Part shown: positions 49,254-58,380 of the stretch, in pieces | Layout: the number at the start of each line of letters is the position of its first letter | Numbering within the stretch: the stretch's first letter is position 1 | NCBI GenBank assembly: GCA_016194985.1 | Contig: JACQAK010000039.1 | Coordinates: forward strand, 1 to 64,000 | From: Bacteroidota bacterium | GTDB lineage: Bacteria; Bacteroidota; Bacteroidia; B-17B0; Aurantibacillaceae | Reading direction: 5' to 3' | DNA length: 64,000 bases | Position numbers and translations under genes: made by a program | The notes under the pieces: model-generated | What the model saw: only the letters and a program-made list of their open reading frames with translations | Told to the model about the DNA's origin: nothing | Database searches by the model: none

Positions 49254-50485
49254 TTGAAGGGAAATACCAGGCTTACACAGGCTCCCGGTTCATTTCTAAA
49301 CACTACTTTTGCATCGATCTGATCAGCTAAAGATTCTATTAAAGAAATTCCTAAGGATGTATCGCTTCGTTTTTCAATATCAGAAAAACCAATACCATTA
49401 TCGGACACCGAGATCTGAATTCGGTCGTAAATGATCTGCATCCTGATATAGATCGTAGGATTTTCGGGATGATGCTGAAAGGCATGCTTTAAGGAGTTAG
49501 TTAAAGCTTCATTAATGATTAAGCCTATGGGAACCGCTTTGGTAATTTCCATTTCCACTTTATCCAACTCCTCTTCAATTTTTATTGACCCGGTAGCATT
49601 AGAAAAGCTGGTAATGACTTCCTTAACAAGTTCGGACACATAGATCTTAAAATCAATTTTTGACAAATTATCTTTTTTGTATAGTCGTTCATGAACCATA
49701 GAGATACTCATCACACGGTTTCTGGATTCGATCATTAATTGTTTGGAGGTATTGCAGGGAGCCTTTTCTGTTTGAAGATTAAGTAGTCCTGTAATAACTG
49801 CCAGATTGTTTTTTACGCGGTGTTGTATCTCTGCCAGTAACACATCTTTTTCTTTAAGAGATTGCGAGATCTTTAATTGAGCCTCTTGCTCTTTATGTAA
49901 TAAGGCAATGGCTTCATTATTCTGGCGATTTATCAGCTTCACTACCAGATATACCAACAGGATGGTTAAAGAAACGGTGAGTCCGCAATTATACATTAGC
50001 AAAATCCTGTTATCGGCTTCTGTTATATTTGCCAGCTTGAGACTATCGATATTAAACGTCATGGCAGCCACAAAACCAAGCAAAATAATAATGAAGAAAA
50101 TAATAGTACGGGTATTTGTTTTGGTAGGATTATGGAGCAAAGCCACACAAAACACTACCGGAAAATAATAGAGATAATTGCCAACGGAAATATCGTATTG
50201 TTCGTTTAGGATAAATATGCAAAAGTTGATGCAGATAACGAAAATGTAGGTAGCGGTGTTGTATTTCTTTTGCCAGTTAAAAAACAAAATAGACAACGAT
50301 GACATGGCTGTAAAGAGTACCACCGGGGTAGGGTAGTTTCCGGTAATAAAAAAAACGGTTGTAATACCAAGCACCAACCCCAAAAGAGTAATTAAGGCGA
50401 ACAGATTTACAATTCGCGCTTCACGCTTTTGGTAAAATTCCATTTCAGAATTTACCCCAAGATTAATTAAATTTCCAAAAACCAT
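49250..50485 (-). CDS. Sensor histidine kinase, HisKA_2 type with N-terminal membrane region
   Basis: EIQHRVKNNLAVITGLLNLQ H-box; IGLIINEALTNSLKHAF N-box; ISVSDNGIGF. Confidence 0.9.
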   Translation of the reverse strand: MVFGNLINLGVNSEMEFYQKREARIVNLFALITLLGLVLGITTVFFITGNYPTPVVLFTAMSSLSILFFNWQKKYNTATYIFVICINFCIFILNEQYDISVGNYLYYFPVVFCVALLHNPTKTNTRTIIFFIIILLGFVAAMTFNIDSLKLANITEADNRILLMYNCGLTVSLTILLVYLVVKLINRQNNEAIALLHKEQEAQLKISQSLKEKDVLLAEIQHRVKNNLAVITGLLNLQTEKAPCNTSKQLMIESRNRVMSISMVHERLYKKDNLSKIDFKIYVSELVKEVITSFSNATGSIKIEEELDKVEMEITKAVPIGLIINEALTNSLKHAFQHHPENPTIYIRMQIIYDRIQISVSDNGIGFSDIEKRSDTSLGISLIESLADQIDAKVVFRNEPGACVSLVFPFN

Positions 50486-50529
50486 TTATGGTGAAATATG
50501 GTTCAAGATAATCATTTTTTCTAAAAATA

Positions 50530-50560
50530 AAAGTCCTGTAATTATTAATTACAGGACTTG
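50530..50560. terminator. Intrinsic terminator downstream of leuS
   Basis: AAGTCCTGTAATtattAATTACAGGACTT; T-rich upstream on plus / A-rich. Confidence 0.7.
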
Positions 50561-50587
50561 AAATGTAAGATTTTTTTGAGATAATGT

Positions 50588-53500
50588 TTAAACCACCATA
50601 TTCACAATTTTCTTGTGAACCACAATTACTTTTTTAGGCTGCTTGCCATCCAGGAATTTGGAGGTTTGTTCGTTGGCCATTACAATCGCCTCTACTTCAG
50701 GAGCGGTTAATGTAGCTGCTAACTCCAGTGTAAATTTAACTTTTCCATTAAAGGATACAGGATAATTCACGCTGTCATCTACTAAATAAGCTTCGTTAAA
50801 ATCAGGGAACGGAGCAGTGGAGATACTTTCAGCATGCCCTAACTGTTTCCATAATTCTTCGGCAATGTGCGGCGCATAAGGCGATAAACAAATCAATAAG
50901 GGCTCAAGAACAGCACGCTTATTACATTTGGCATCCGTTAATTCATTTACGCAGATCATAAAATTACTGATGGAAGTATTGAACGAAAAACGCTCAATGT
51001 CTTCGGTAATTTTTTTAATGGTTTTATGTAAGGTTTTTAATTCACCTTTAGTTGGTTCATCATCACTTACTGCAAATGTTCCTGTACCATAAAACAATTT
51101 CCATAATTTTTTTAAGAAGCCGTGCACGCCTGTAATACCATTAGTATTCCAGGGTTTACTTTGTTCTAAAGGACCTAAGAACATTTCATATAAACGCAAG
51201 GTGTCAGACCCAAATTTTTCTGCAATGTCATCTGGTGTTACAACATTGTATTTTGATTTAGACATTTTTTCTACTTCAGTACCACAGATATAATCTCCGT
51301 TTTCTTCTAGAAGAAAGTGAGCACTTTTGTATTCTTCCCGCCAGTTTTTAAAAGACTCGACATTTAATATATTTCCTTTGGAAACGAGATTTACATCAAC
51401 ATTTATTTGAAATATACTTTCATTAAAAGATAGTTTACCAACCTTGTCAGGATGCAATGCCTGCAATTGTTTAGTAATTATATTTCCAATTTCAGAAATT
51501 TTATCTATAGCCATTTGTCTATCAGCGGTCCATTCTTCTTTATTAAATGAATCAAATAGACTCTTGGACACAAAAACAGGAGGAATCTCTTTTACTGGCA
51601 ATAACTCTTTTTTTGAATCAGGTGAATCTGCTATTGAAGTATGAGAAACACCAAAGGACACTCTAAATGCTTTTGAAGATAATCCCTGTATCATTCCTTG
51701 ATTGATCAACTTCTTAGCCGGTTCATCAATATCAATGTAGCCAAGGTCTTTCAGGAATTTGGTCCAGAAACGTACATACAATAAATGCCCTGTGGCGTGC
51801 TCACTACCACCAATGTATAAGTCGACCTGTTGCCAGTAGTCAGTTAATTTTTTATCCGCAAATACCGAACCATTATGAGGATCCATATAACGTAAAAAAT
51901 ACCAGCTACTGCCTGCCCAACCCGGCATTGTCGAATGTTCATAATCAAACTCTCCTTTGTATTTCCAGGACGAGGACGCACGAGCCAAAGGCGGCTCACC
52001 ATCTTCCGTTGGTAAATATTTATCTACCTCCGGTAATACCAAAGGCAATTCATTTTCTGCCAATACATACGGAATATCATTTTTGTAATACACCGGAATG
52101 GGCTCTCCCCAATAGCGTTGACGGCCAAACACGGCATCGCGCAAACGGAAATTCAATTTCTTTTTTCCTAAACGCTGGATCTCAATTTCCTGCATGGCTA
52201 GTTTCATGGCGTCCTTTACCTGCAAGCCATTCAAAAAATCAGAGTTGATCAAAATACCCTCTTTGGCATCATAGGATTCTTTTTCCAGATCACCGCCTTT
52301 TACCACTTCTATAATCGGTAAGCCAAAGTGTTTGGCAAAACTATAATCTCTGCTATCATGCGCCGGAACAGCCATCACCGCACCTGTGCCGTATCCTGCC
52401 AATACATAGTCGCCAATCCATACCGGAATTTGTTTTCCTGTGAAAGGATGTTCCACATACGAACCGGTGAACACGCCTGTAATTTTAGTCACATCCGCCT
52501 GACGCTCGCGTTCGCTTCTGTTTTTTGCCTGTGTAACATAAGCCTCCACAGCAGCTTTATTTTCTGCAGTGGTTAAGCTTTCTACTAATTCATGTTCAGG
52601 GGCGATGGTTAAAAAGGATACACCGAATATTGTATCAGGACGAGTTGTGAATACTTCAATGTCATGCTGAACTTGTTTCAGCATCTCTTGAGACCCTGAA
52701 ACAAGTTCAGGGTGACGAATTACTTTAAATCTCAATGAAGTTCCTTCACTTTTTCCTATCCAGTTGCGTTGTGCTTCTTTTAAGCTGTCTGTCCAATCCA
52801 ACGTATCCAATCCGTCTAACAATCTTTGTGCGTAAGCGTTAATGCGCATACTCCACTGTTTCATCAGTTTGCGTTCTACGGGATATCCGCCGCGTTCACT
52901 CACGCCGTCTTTCACTTCATCGTTGGCCAACACGGTTCCTAATTGCGGACACCAGTTAACGTAAGCCTCGCCTAAGTAGGCAATACGATAGGCCATTAAA
53001 ATATCGGATTGTTCTTTTTCTGTAAAGGCTTTCCATTGCGCCGCAGTAAAGGATTGCACAGACTCTTCGCAAGCTGCATTTACCTTGCTGTTTCCATTAG
53101 TTTCAAACTCAGAAATCAGTGTTGAAATGGTTTCTGCCTTATCACTGCTTTTGTTGTACCACGAATTAAAGAGTTGTATAAAGATCCACTGGGTCCATTT
53201 GTAATACTCCGGGTTGGAGGTTCTTACTTCTCTGTCCCAGTCAAACGAAAAACCAATTTTATCCAGTTGTCTGCGGTAAACAGCAATGTTGTTTTCGGTG
53301 GTTATTTTAGGATGTTGCCCTGTCTGGATCGCATATTGTTCGGCAGGCAAGCCAAAGCTATCGTAACCCATGGGATGTAATACATTAAAGCCTTTATGGC
53401 GTTTGTAACGGGCTACAATATCAGAAGCAATATATCCTAAAGGATGTCCCACATGTAAACCCGCACCGGATGGATAGGGGAACATATCCAATACGTAGTA

Positions 53501-53596
53501 CTTAGGTTTATCTCCACCGTCTTTGGCGGCAAAGGTTTTATGTTTTGCCCAATATGCCTGCCAATTACTTTCTATCTCTTTAAAATTGTATTCCAT
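50588..53596 (-). CDS. leuS: Leucyl-tRNA synthetase, with an in-frame palindromic repeat insertion and an unusual extra segment
   Basis: [70 protein letters not shown]. Confidence 0.95.
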   Translation of the reverse strand: MEYNFKEIESNWQAYWAKHKTFAAKDGGDKPKYYVLDMFPYPSGAGLHVGHPLGYIASDIVARYKRHKGFNVLHPMGYDSFGLPAEQYAIQTGQHPKITTENNIAVYRRQLDKIGFSFDWDREVRTSNPEYYKWTQWIFIQLFNSWYNKSSDKAETISTLISEFETNGNSKVNAACEESVQSFTAAQWKAFTEKEQSDILMAYRIAYLGEAYVNWCPQLGTVLANDEVKDGVSERGGYPVERKLMKQWSMRINAYAQRLLDGLDTLDWTDSLKEAQRNWIGKSEGTSLRFKVIRHPELVSGSQEMLKQVQHDIEVFTTRPDTIFGVSFLTIAPEHELVESLTTAENKAAVEAYVTQAKNRSERERQADVTKITGVFTGSYVEHPFTGKQIPVWIGDYVLAGYGTGAVMAVPAHDSRDYSFAKHFGLPIIEVVKGGDLEKESYDAKEGILINSDFLNGLQVKDAMKLAMQEIEIQRLGKKKLNFRLRDAVFGRQRYWGEPIPVYYKNDIPYVLAENELPLVLPEVDKYLPTEDGEPPLARASSSWKYKGEFDYEHSTMPGWAGSSWYFLRYMDPHNGSVFADKKLTDYWQQVDLYIGGSEHATGHLLYVRFWTKFLKDLGYIDIDEPAKKLINQGMIQGLSSKAFRVSFGVSHTSIADSPDSKKELLPVKEIPPVFVSKSLFDSFNKEEWTADRQMAIDKISEIGNIITKQLQALHPDKVGKLSFNESIFQINVDVNLVSKGNILNVESFKNWREEYKSAHFLLEENGDYICGTEVEKMSKSKYNVVTPDDIAEKFGSDTLRLYEMFLGPLEQSKPWNTNGITGVHGFLKKLWKLFYGTGTFAVSDDEPTKGELKTLHKTIKKITEDIERFSFNTSISNFMICVNELTDAKCNKRAVLEPLLICLSPYAPHIAEELWKQLGHAESISTAPFPDFNEAYLVDDSVNYPVSFNGKVKFTLELAATLTAPEVEAIVMANEQTSKFLDGKQPKKVIVVHKKIVNMVV
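52661..52716. repeat. Palindromic repetitive element within leuS
   Basis: GTCATGCTGAACTTGTTTCAG (52661-52681) and CTGAAACAAGTTCAGGGTGAC (52696-52716) are inverted, 19/21 matching; encodes [19 protein letters not shown] on the leuS strand. Confidence 0.9.
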
Positions 53597-53679
53597 AGTT
53601 CGTTGATTTTGCGAGGTGTAAAGATAAGATTTACCAGCAAAGAGACAAGGAGTTTTTGAGGTTTAGGATTTGGGCGTGT

Positions 53680-53832
53680 CCGCCAGCCGGCGGATTCAAT
53701 CTTTTACGCAACGGAGTGGCGTAAAAGGATTTATGCTCGCATCCCTCACGCTTTTAGGTACGATTGAAGTTTAAATTTCGATTGGGAATATGAAATTGCG
53801 TGAAGGATTTCCACTACAATCCCTCACGCAAA
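53680..53832. repeat. Intergenic cluster of three hairpin-forming inverted repeats
   Basis: TCCGCCagcCGGCGGA (53680-53695); CTTTTACGC/GCGTAAAAG (53702-53728); TTGCGTGAAGGATT/AATCCCTCACGCAA (53797-53832). Confidence 0.75.
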
Positions 53833-53855
53833 CTTTATTTAAATTGAGGTAGCGG

Positions 53856-54419
53856 TTATTCTGCGATTGTATGTAAGGCAAAATTATCAGGATTGCGCCC
53901 TATTTTGTTTTTATAGAACTCCATGATCAATTTCATATCCTCGTTAAAGTTACCGGTTGGATAAATTAATTTATCAATACCGCATTCTTTTTTGGCATAG
54001 TCTATAAAGCCAAGCGCAATAGGCACTTTGGCCTTTAACGCTACATGATAAAATCCGGTTTTCCATTTGTTAACGGCAGAGCGCGTTCCTTCAGGAGTAA
54101 TTAGTAATAAGAGGTCTTTGCGTTCATTAAATAAATCAACCATCGCATCCACCGTTCCCTTTCTTGATCCATCAGGGTTTGTGCCTCTGTCAATGGGGAG
54201 TGCTCCTAGCTTTTTCATTAAGCCTTTAAACGGAAATTTATACCATTCTTTTTTGATCGTAAAACGCGAATTGATATTCATGTCTTTTAATGCGCCCATT
54301 GCATAGATAAAGTCCCAGTTACTGGTATGAGGGGCTGCAATAATCACACATTTTAAAATATCTTTAGGCAAATAGTGTGTTACTTTCCAGCCTTTTAATT
54401 TGAAGAAAAAATTGAACAT
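53856..54419 (-). CDS. 1-acyl-sn-glycerol-3-phosphate acyltransferase-like (PlsC domain) protein
   Basis: APHTSNWDFIYAMGAL (HX4D), KEWYKFPFKGLMKKLGALPIDR, LLLLITPEGTRS. Confidence 0.88.
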   Translation of the reverse strand: MFNFFFKLKGWKVTHYLPKDILKCVIIAAPHTSNWDFIYAMGALKDMNINSRFTIKKEWYKFPFKGLMKKLGALPIDRGTNPDGSRKGTVDAMVDLFNERKDLLLLITPEGTRSAVNKWKTGFYHVALKAKVPIALGFIDYAKKECGIDKLIYPTGNFNEDMKLIMEFYKNKIGRNPDNFALHTIAE

Positions 54420-54521
54420 AGAACCAAAATTAATGAATGAGTATAATCAACCCTATACCTTTTTAGGAATAGATATACAAGTTACAAATAAAATATTAAT
54501 TATTAAAATATGGAAAAAGGA

Positions 54522-55415
54522 CTAATACTTGATTCCGGAAACACCAATGTTTTCAATAGGATGCCAGGTTGTTTTAATTTCCTGCAAGTCGGTAATATAA
54601 TAAGGCCCTTGCTCTTTTTCGTCGCTCCAGTTTTTATTCCAGGTAAACACACGCTTCACATTTAAGGATGCATTTTCGCCAATGGTTTTATTGAAATCCT
54701 TTTCGGCATTACAATTAATAACGGCATTCACATCCATGTGAGAAGAAAAATGAGCGTGTAATTCTTTTCGGTTTCCGGTCACAATATTTACAACACCTCC
54801 GGGAACATCACTGGTAGCAATCACTTCAGCAAAAGTAATAGAACAGGTTGGCTTGCTTTCTGATGCTAACACAATGCAAGTATTTCCTCCGGCAATGCAA
54901 GGTGCAACTACTGATACCAGGCCTAATAAAGCCGTTGATTCATCAGCCAGAATAGCTACTACACCCATTGGTTCCGGTACCGAAAAATTAAAATGCGACG
55001 TTGCCACAGGATTAACCGCACTGAATAATTGCTGATATTTATCGCACCATCCGGCATAATATACTAATCGATCGATACTTTGTTCTACTTCTTTTTTGGC
55101 AGCAGTAGCCGTATAACCTAATTGTTTCAATTCCTCTAAAAACTGTTCTTTGCGTCCTTCCAGCATTTCGGCTATACGGTATAAAATTTGTCCGCGGTTA
55201 AATGCTGCACGGGAACTCCAGCCGCTAAATGCCGCACGGGCTGCAACAACAGAGTTTCTAAAATCTTTTCGGGAAGATAAACTAACGTTTACAGTCATGT
55301 TGTTTTTTAATTTTAAAGGATAATAGCGTCCACTCTCAGTACGGGGGAATTGTCCGCCAATAAATATTTTGTATGTTTTTAAAACTTCTATTCTTTCCAT
55401 AATGTTTAACCGCAA
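54522..55415 (-). CDS. Truncated aldehyde dehydrogenase-family protein without the catalytic domain (pseudo-ALDH); start probably MERIEV at 55400
   Basis: ALDH N-terminal features (YKIFIGGQFPRTESGRYYPL, AARAAFSGWSSRAAFNRGQILYRIAEMLE, PEPMGVVAILADES) but ends at GVSGIKY before any catalytic Cys region. Confidence 0.85.
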   Translation of the reverse strand: MRLNIMERIEVLKTYKIFIGGQFPRTESGRYYPLKLKNNMTVNVSLSSRKDFRNSVVAARAAFSGWSSRAAFNRGQILYRIAEMLEGRKEQFLEELKQLGYTATAAKKEVEQSIDRLVYYAGWCDKYQQLFSAVNPVATSHFNFSVPEPMGVVAILADESTALLGLVSVVAPCIAGGNTCIVLASESKPTCSITFAEVIATSDVPGGVVNIVTGNRKELHAHFSSHMDVNAVINCNAEKDFNKTIGENASLNVKRVFTWNKNWSDEKEQGPYYITDLQEIKTTWHPIENIGVSGIKY

Positions 55416-55542
55416 AGATCGCTGAGTTTTTTTCGCAAAGACCTCAGAGAAAATCTGCTATATTTTAATTGTTACTGGTTATTATTTTTAATCATTATAT
55501 TTTTTGCGTTCTCTGTGTTTTTCTCTCTGCTTCTTAGCGGTT
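55408..55542. repeat. Inverted-repeat element A (left side of GxxExxY gene)
   Basis: Starts AACCGCAAAGATCGCTGAG and ends TTCTTAGCGGTT; internal CGCAAAGACCTCAGAGAA vs TTGCGTTCTCTGTG inverted. Confidence 0.75.
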
Positions 55543-55580
55543 ACTAAACAATTACTTTAACCGCAAAGATCGCCGAGTTT

Positions 55581-55964
55581 TTATAAATTATTTACTACTC
55601 TTTTAATTCCGTCTTTTACTCTAGTCACATTGAAATTAATTAATAATCCCAATTTTACATGACTTAATTTTAAATAAGTTAACACTTGTGCTAAATGCAC
55701 ATCGGTTAGCCCTTCGCATGCCTTTATTTCTATAATTACTTTGTTTTCTACTATTAAATCCAATCTATAACCAACTTCTAATTTTACTTCTTCATATACT
55801 AAGGGCAAAGCTTTTTGCTTCTCAACTTTTAATCCTTCTTTAATCAACTCATAATACAAACACTCTTCATATGCAGACTCTAATAATCCTGGGCCTAATG
55901 CAGTGTGAACTTTTATAGCACATCCAATTATTATTTGCGACAAATCGTTCTCAATCATATTCAC
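55581..55964 (-). CDS. GxxExxY protein (PD-(D/E)XK nuclease-like superfamily)
   Basis: GCAIKVHTALGPGLLESAYEECLYYEL; ...GYRLDLIVENKVIIEIKACEGLTDVHLAQVLTYLKLSHVKLGLLINFN. Confidence 0.93.
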   Translation of the reverse strand: MNMIENDLSQIIIGCAIKVHTALGPGLLESAYEECLYYELIKEGLKVEKQKALPLVYEEVKLEVGYRLDLIVENKVIIEIKACEGLTDVHLAQVLTYLKLSHVKLGLLINFNVTRVKDGIKRVVNNL

Positions 55965-55970
55965 TTATTT

Positions 55971-56092
55971 AACCGCAAAGACCGCTGAGATTTTTCGCAG
56001 AGGTCGCAAAACAGTTATGTTACTATTCTCTTTTGTATTATTTAACCTTCCTCTTGCGTTCTTTGCGTTTTTCCCTCTGTCTCTTTGCGGTT
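55971..56092. repeat. Inverted-repeat element C (right side of GxxExxY gene)
   Basis: Starts AACCGCAAAGACCGCTGAGATTTTTCGCAGAGGTCGCAAAA; ends TTGCGTTCTTTGCGTTTTTCCCTCTGTCTCTTTGCGGTT; a further direct copy AACCGCAAAGATCGCCGAGTTTTT begins at 55559. Confidence 0.75.
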
Positions 56093-56097
56093 AAACC

Positions 56098-57606
56098 TTA
56101 AAACTTCAAATAAGGCATTAAACCATGCAATCCGCCTTCACGGCCAAATCCACTTTCTTTATAGCCTCCAAACGGAGATGTTGGATCGAACTTATTATAG
56201 GTATTAGCCCAAACCACCCCGGCACGCAATTTAGAAGTCATATTAAAAATACGGGAGCCTTTATCGGTCCATACGCCGGCACTTAAACCATAAGGAATAT
56301 TGTTGGCTTTTTCAATCACCTCTTCAATGGTTCTGAATGTTTGAACCGCTAATACGGGTCCAAAAATTTCTTCCTGAGAAATGCGGTGTGATTGAGAGGT
56401 GTTTAAAAATAAGGTTGGGCGAACAAAGAATCCTTTTTTAGGAATAGAGCAAGAGCTTTGATACATCTCAGCTCCATCGTTTACCCCAATTTTTAAATAC
56501 TCATTGATTTTATTCAATTGCATTTTAGAATTGATAGCACCGATGTCTGTATTTTTATCTAAAGGATCACCAACAATTAACGTTTCTAATCGGTCTTTTA
56601 ATTTGCGGATCACTTCATCGGCAACGCTTTCCTGAACAAATAAACGGGATCCTGCACAACATACATGTCCCTGATTAAAGAAGATACCATTTACAATTCC
56701 TTCTACAGCCTGATTAATGGGAGCATCTTCAAAAATAATGTTAGCTGCTTTTCCACCTAACTCAAGCGTTAATTTTTTATCTGTTCCGGCAATGGCTTTC
56801 TGGATCCATTTACCAACGTTTGTGCTGCCGGTAAAGGCTATTTTATTAATGTCTTTGTGATTCACCATAGAAGCACCAACCGGGCCATGGCCTGTAATGA
56901 TATTAACAACACCATCCGGCAATCCGCTTTCCTGAATAATTTCGGCAAGCTTCAATGCGGTTAAAGAGGTGGTTTCAGCTGGCTTCAATACAACCGTATT
57001 TCCTGTGGCCAAAGCCGGCGCAATTTTCCAGGCAGCCATGAGTAATGGAAAATTCCATGGGATCACTTGCCCTGCAACGCCTAAGGATTTTGGATGACGG
57101 TTAGGAAACGCATATTCTAATTTATCGGCCCAGCCGGCATAATAGAAAAAGTGATTGGCTGCTAAAGGCACATCAATATCACGGCTTTCACGAATGGATT
57201 TTCCACCATCCATGGTTTCAATAACAGATAGTTCACGGGCTCGCTCCTGAATTAAACGCGCTATACGGTAAATGTATTTAGCACGTTCTTTCGCCGGCAT
57301 TTTGCTCCATGTTTTATCATAGGCACCACGAGCTGCTTTCACAGCAGTATCTACATCTTTATCATTAGCCTCTGCAATGCTCGAAATTTTTTCTTCGGTA
57401 GCAGGATTAATAGTATCGAAATATTTACCTGAATTTGGTTTTACAAATTTACCATTGATAAACAACTCATATTGTTTTTGTAAACGGATATGATCGGTTG
57501 CTTCCGGTGACGGCGCATATTTCCAATCGGTAAAGTATTCTAATTTTTTAGCTTCTTTTTTTGCCATTTTTTGTTTTGTTTTTGAACGCAAAAGATTAAT
57601 ATTCAA
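56098..57606 (-). CDS. Aldehyde dehydrogenase family protein (catalytic)
   Basis: VIPWNFPLLMAAWKIAPALATGNTVVLKPAE, ELGGKAANIIFEDA, NQGHVCCAGSRL, QEEIFGPVLAVQTF. Confidence 0.93.
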   Translation of the reverse strand: MNINLLRSKTKQKMAKKEAKKLEYFTDWKYAPSPEATDHIRLQKQYELFINGKFVKPNSGKYFDTINPATEEKISSIAEANDKDVDTAVKAARGAYDKTWSKMPAKERAKYIYRIARLIQERARELSVIETMDGGKSIRESRDIDVPLAANHFFYYAGWADKLEYAFPNRHPKSLGVAGQVIPWNFPLLMAAWKIAPALATGNTVVLKPAETTSLTALKLAEIIQESGLPDGVVNIITGHGPVGASMVNHKDINKIAFTGSTNVGKWIQKAIAGTDKKLTLELGGKAANIIFEDAPINQAVEGIVNGIFFNQGHVCCAGSRLFVQESVADEVIRKLKDRLETLIVGDPLDKNTDIGAINSKMQLNKINEYLKIGVNDGAEMYQSSCSIPKKGFFVRPTLFLNTSQSHRISQEEIFGPVLAVQTFRTIEEVIEKANNIPYGLSAGVWTDKGSRIFNMTSKLRAGVVWANTYNKFDPTSPFGGYKESGFGREGGLHGLMPYLKF

Positions 57607-57619
57607 GCGAATAAAAAAA

Positions 57620-58363
57620 TTAATTTACACGTTTAATTTCATACTTATAGTTAGTCGTTTTAGCTATCCAGCTTCCATGGCCATTTATTGTTTGGGTTGA
57701 AGTTAAGCCTCCACCAATGGTCAAGATAAAAGTTGAATTTAAAGGAATAGATAAAAGTTCAGGGGCTTTAATTGTGTCTACAATAGTATGTGATAATGGA
57801 GGATAACTAATTTGAGTATACATTTTAATAAACGGATAAACATATCCGTCTTGATCAGATAATATAATTGAAGAACTCCGTTGTGGATTTATAATCTTTA
57901 TAGGAATTCCAATATTAGCATCAAATGTTAGAGGAACTATAGTTGAATCACCATCAATAGTAAAAATTGAAAGGGAATCATTATATTGAAAATTTCCAAA
58001 GTCAGAAGATATAATATTCCAAGACGACTTGTTAATCAGCTTTAAAAAATTTGGAGATGAATTTACTTGACCAGAAAAACTATTATTTATATCTGAAACA
58101 TAGCCGTTATAATTTGTACTTGTAAAAGGAAGCCAAGGATTGTTTGTGTAGGTCGTTTCCGTATAGAGACCATTAAACAAAAAACTAGTATCAAATGTGC
58201 CCCCAGAATTTTTTGTCATTATAAGATAGGTATGCAAATTGCAGTCATATGCTAAAGGTTGTGCATTATTAACAATCGGGGTTTCTGCAGGCGAAGAAGA
58301 CTTTTTCTTACATGCGAAAACAATCATAAACAAAAAAAATGGTAAGTAACTTTTAAATCTCAT
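57620..58363 (-). CDS. Hypothetical lipoprotein
   Basis: Signal with lipobox (FLFMIVFACKKK); no family recognised. Confidence 0.6.
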   Translation of the reverse strand: MRFKSYLPFFLFMIVFACKKKSSSPAETPIVNNAQPLAYDCNLHTYLIMTKNSGGTFDTSFLFNGLYTETTYTNNPWLPFTSTNYNGYVSDINNSFSGQVNSSPNFLKLINKSSWNIISSDFGNFQYNDSLSIFTIDGDSTIVPLTFDANIGIPIKIINPQRSSSIILSDQDGYVYPFIKMYTQISYPPLSHTIVDTIKAPELLSIPLNSTFILTIGGGLTSTQTINGHGSWIAKTTNYKYEIKRVN

Positions 58364-58380
58364 ATTGTAATTTTTAGGTT

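Noticed and set aside
54522-55415. Short ALDH as a frameshifted or nonsense-truncated gene
   Set aside because: No continuation of the ALDH catalytic domain is visible in any frame after 54522; the natural end fits a pseudo-ALDH domain instead.
55408-56096. CRISPR array
   Set aside because: Repeats are few, of mixed orientation, unequally spaced and separated by a gene; no spacer pattern.
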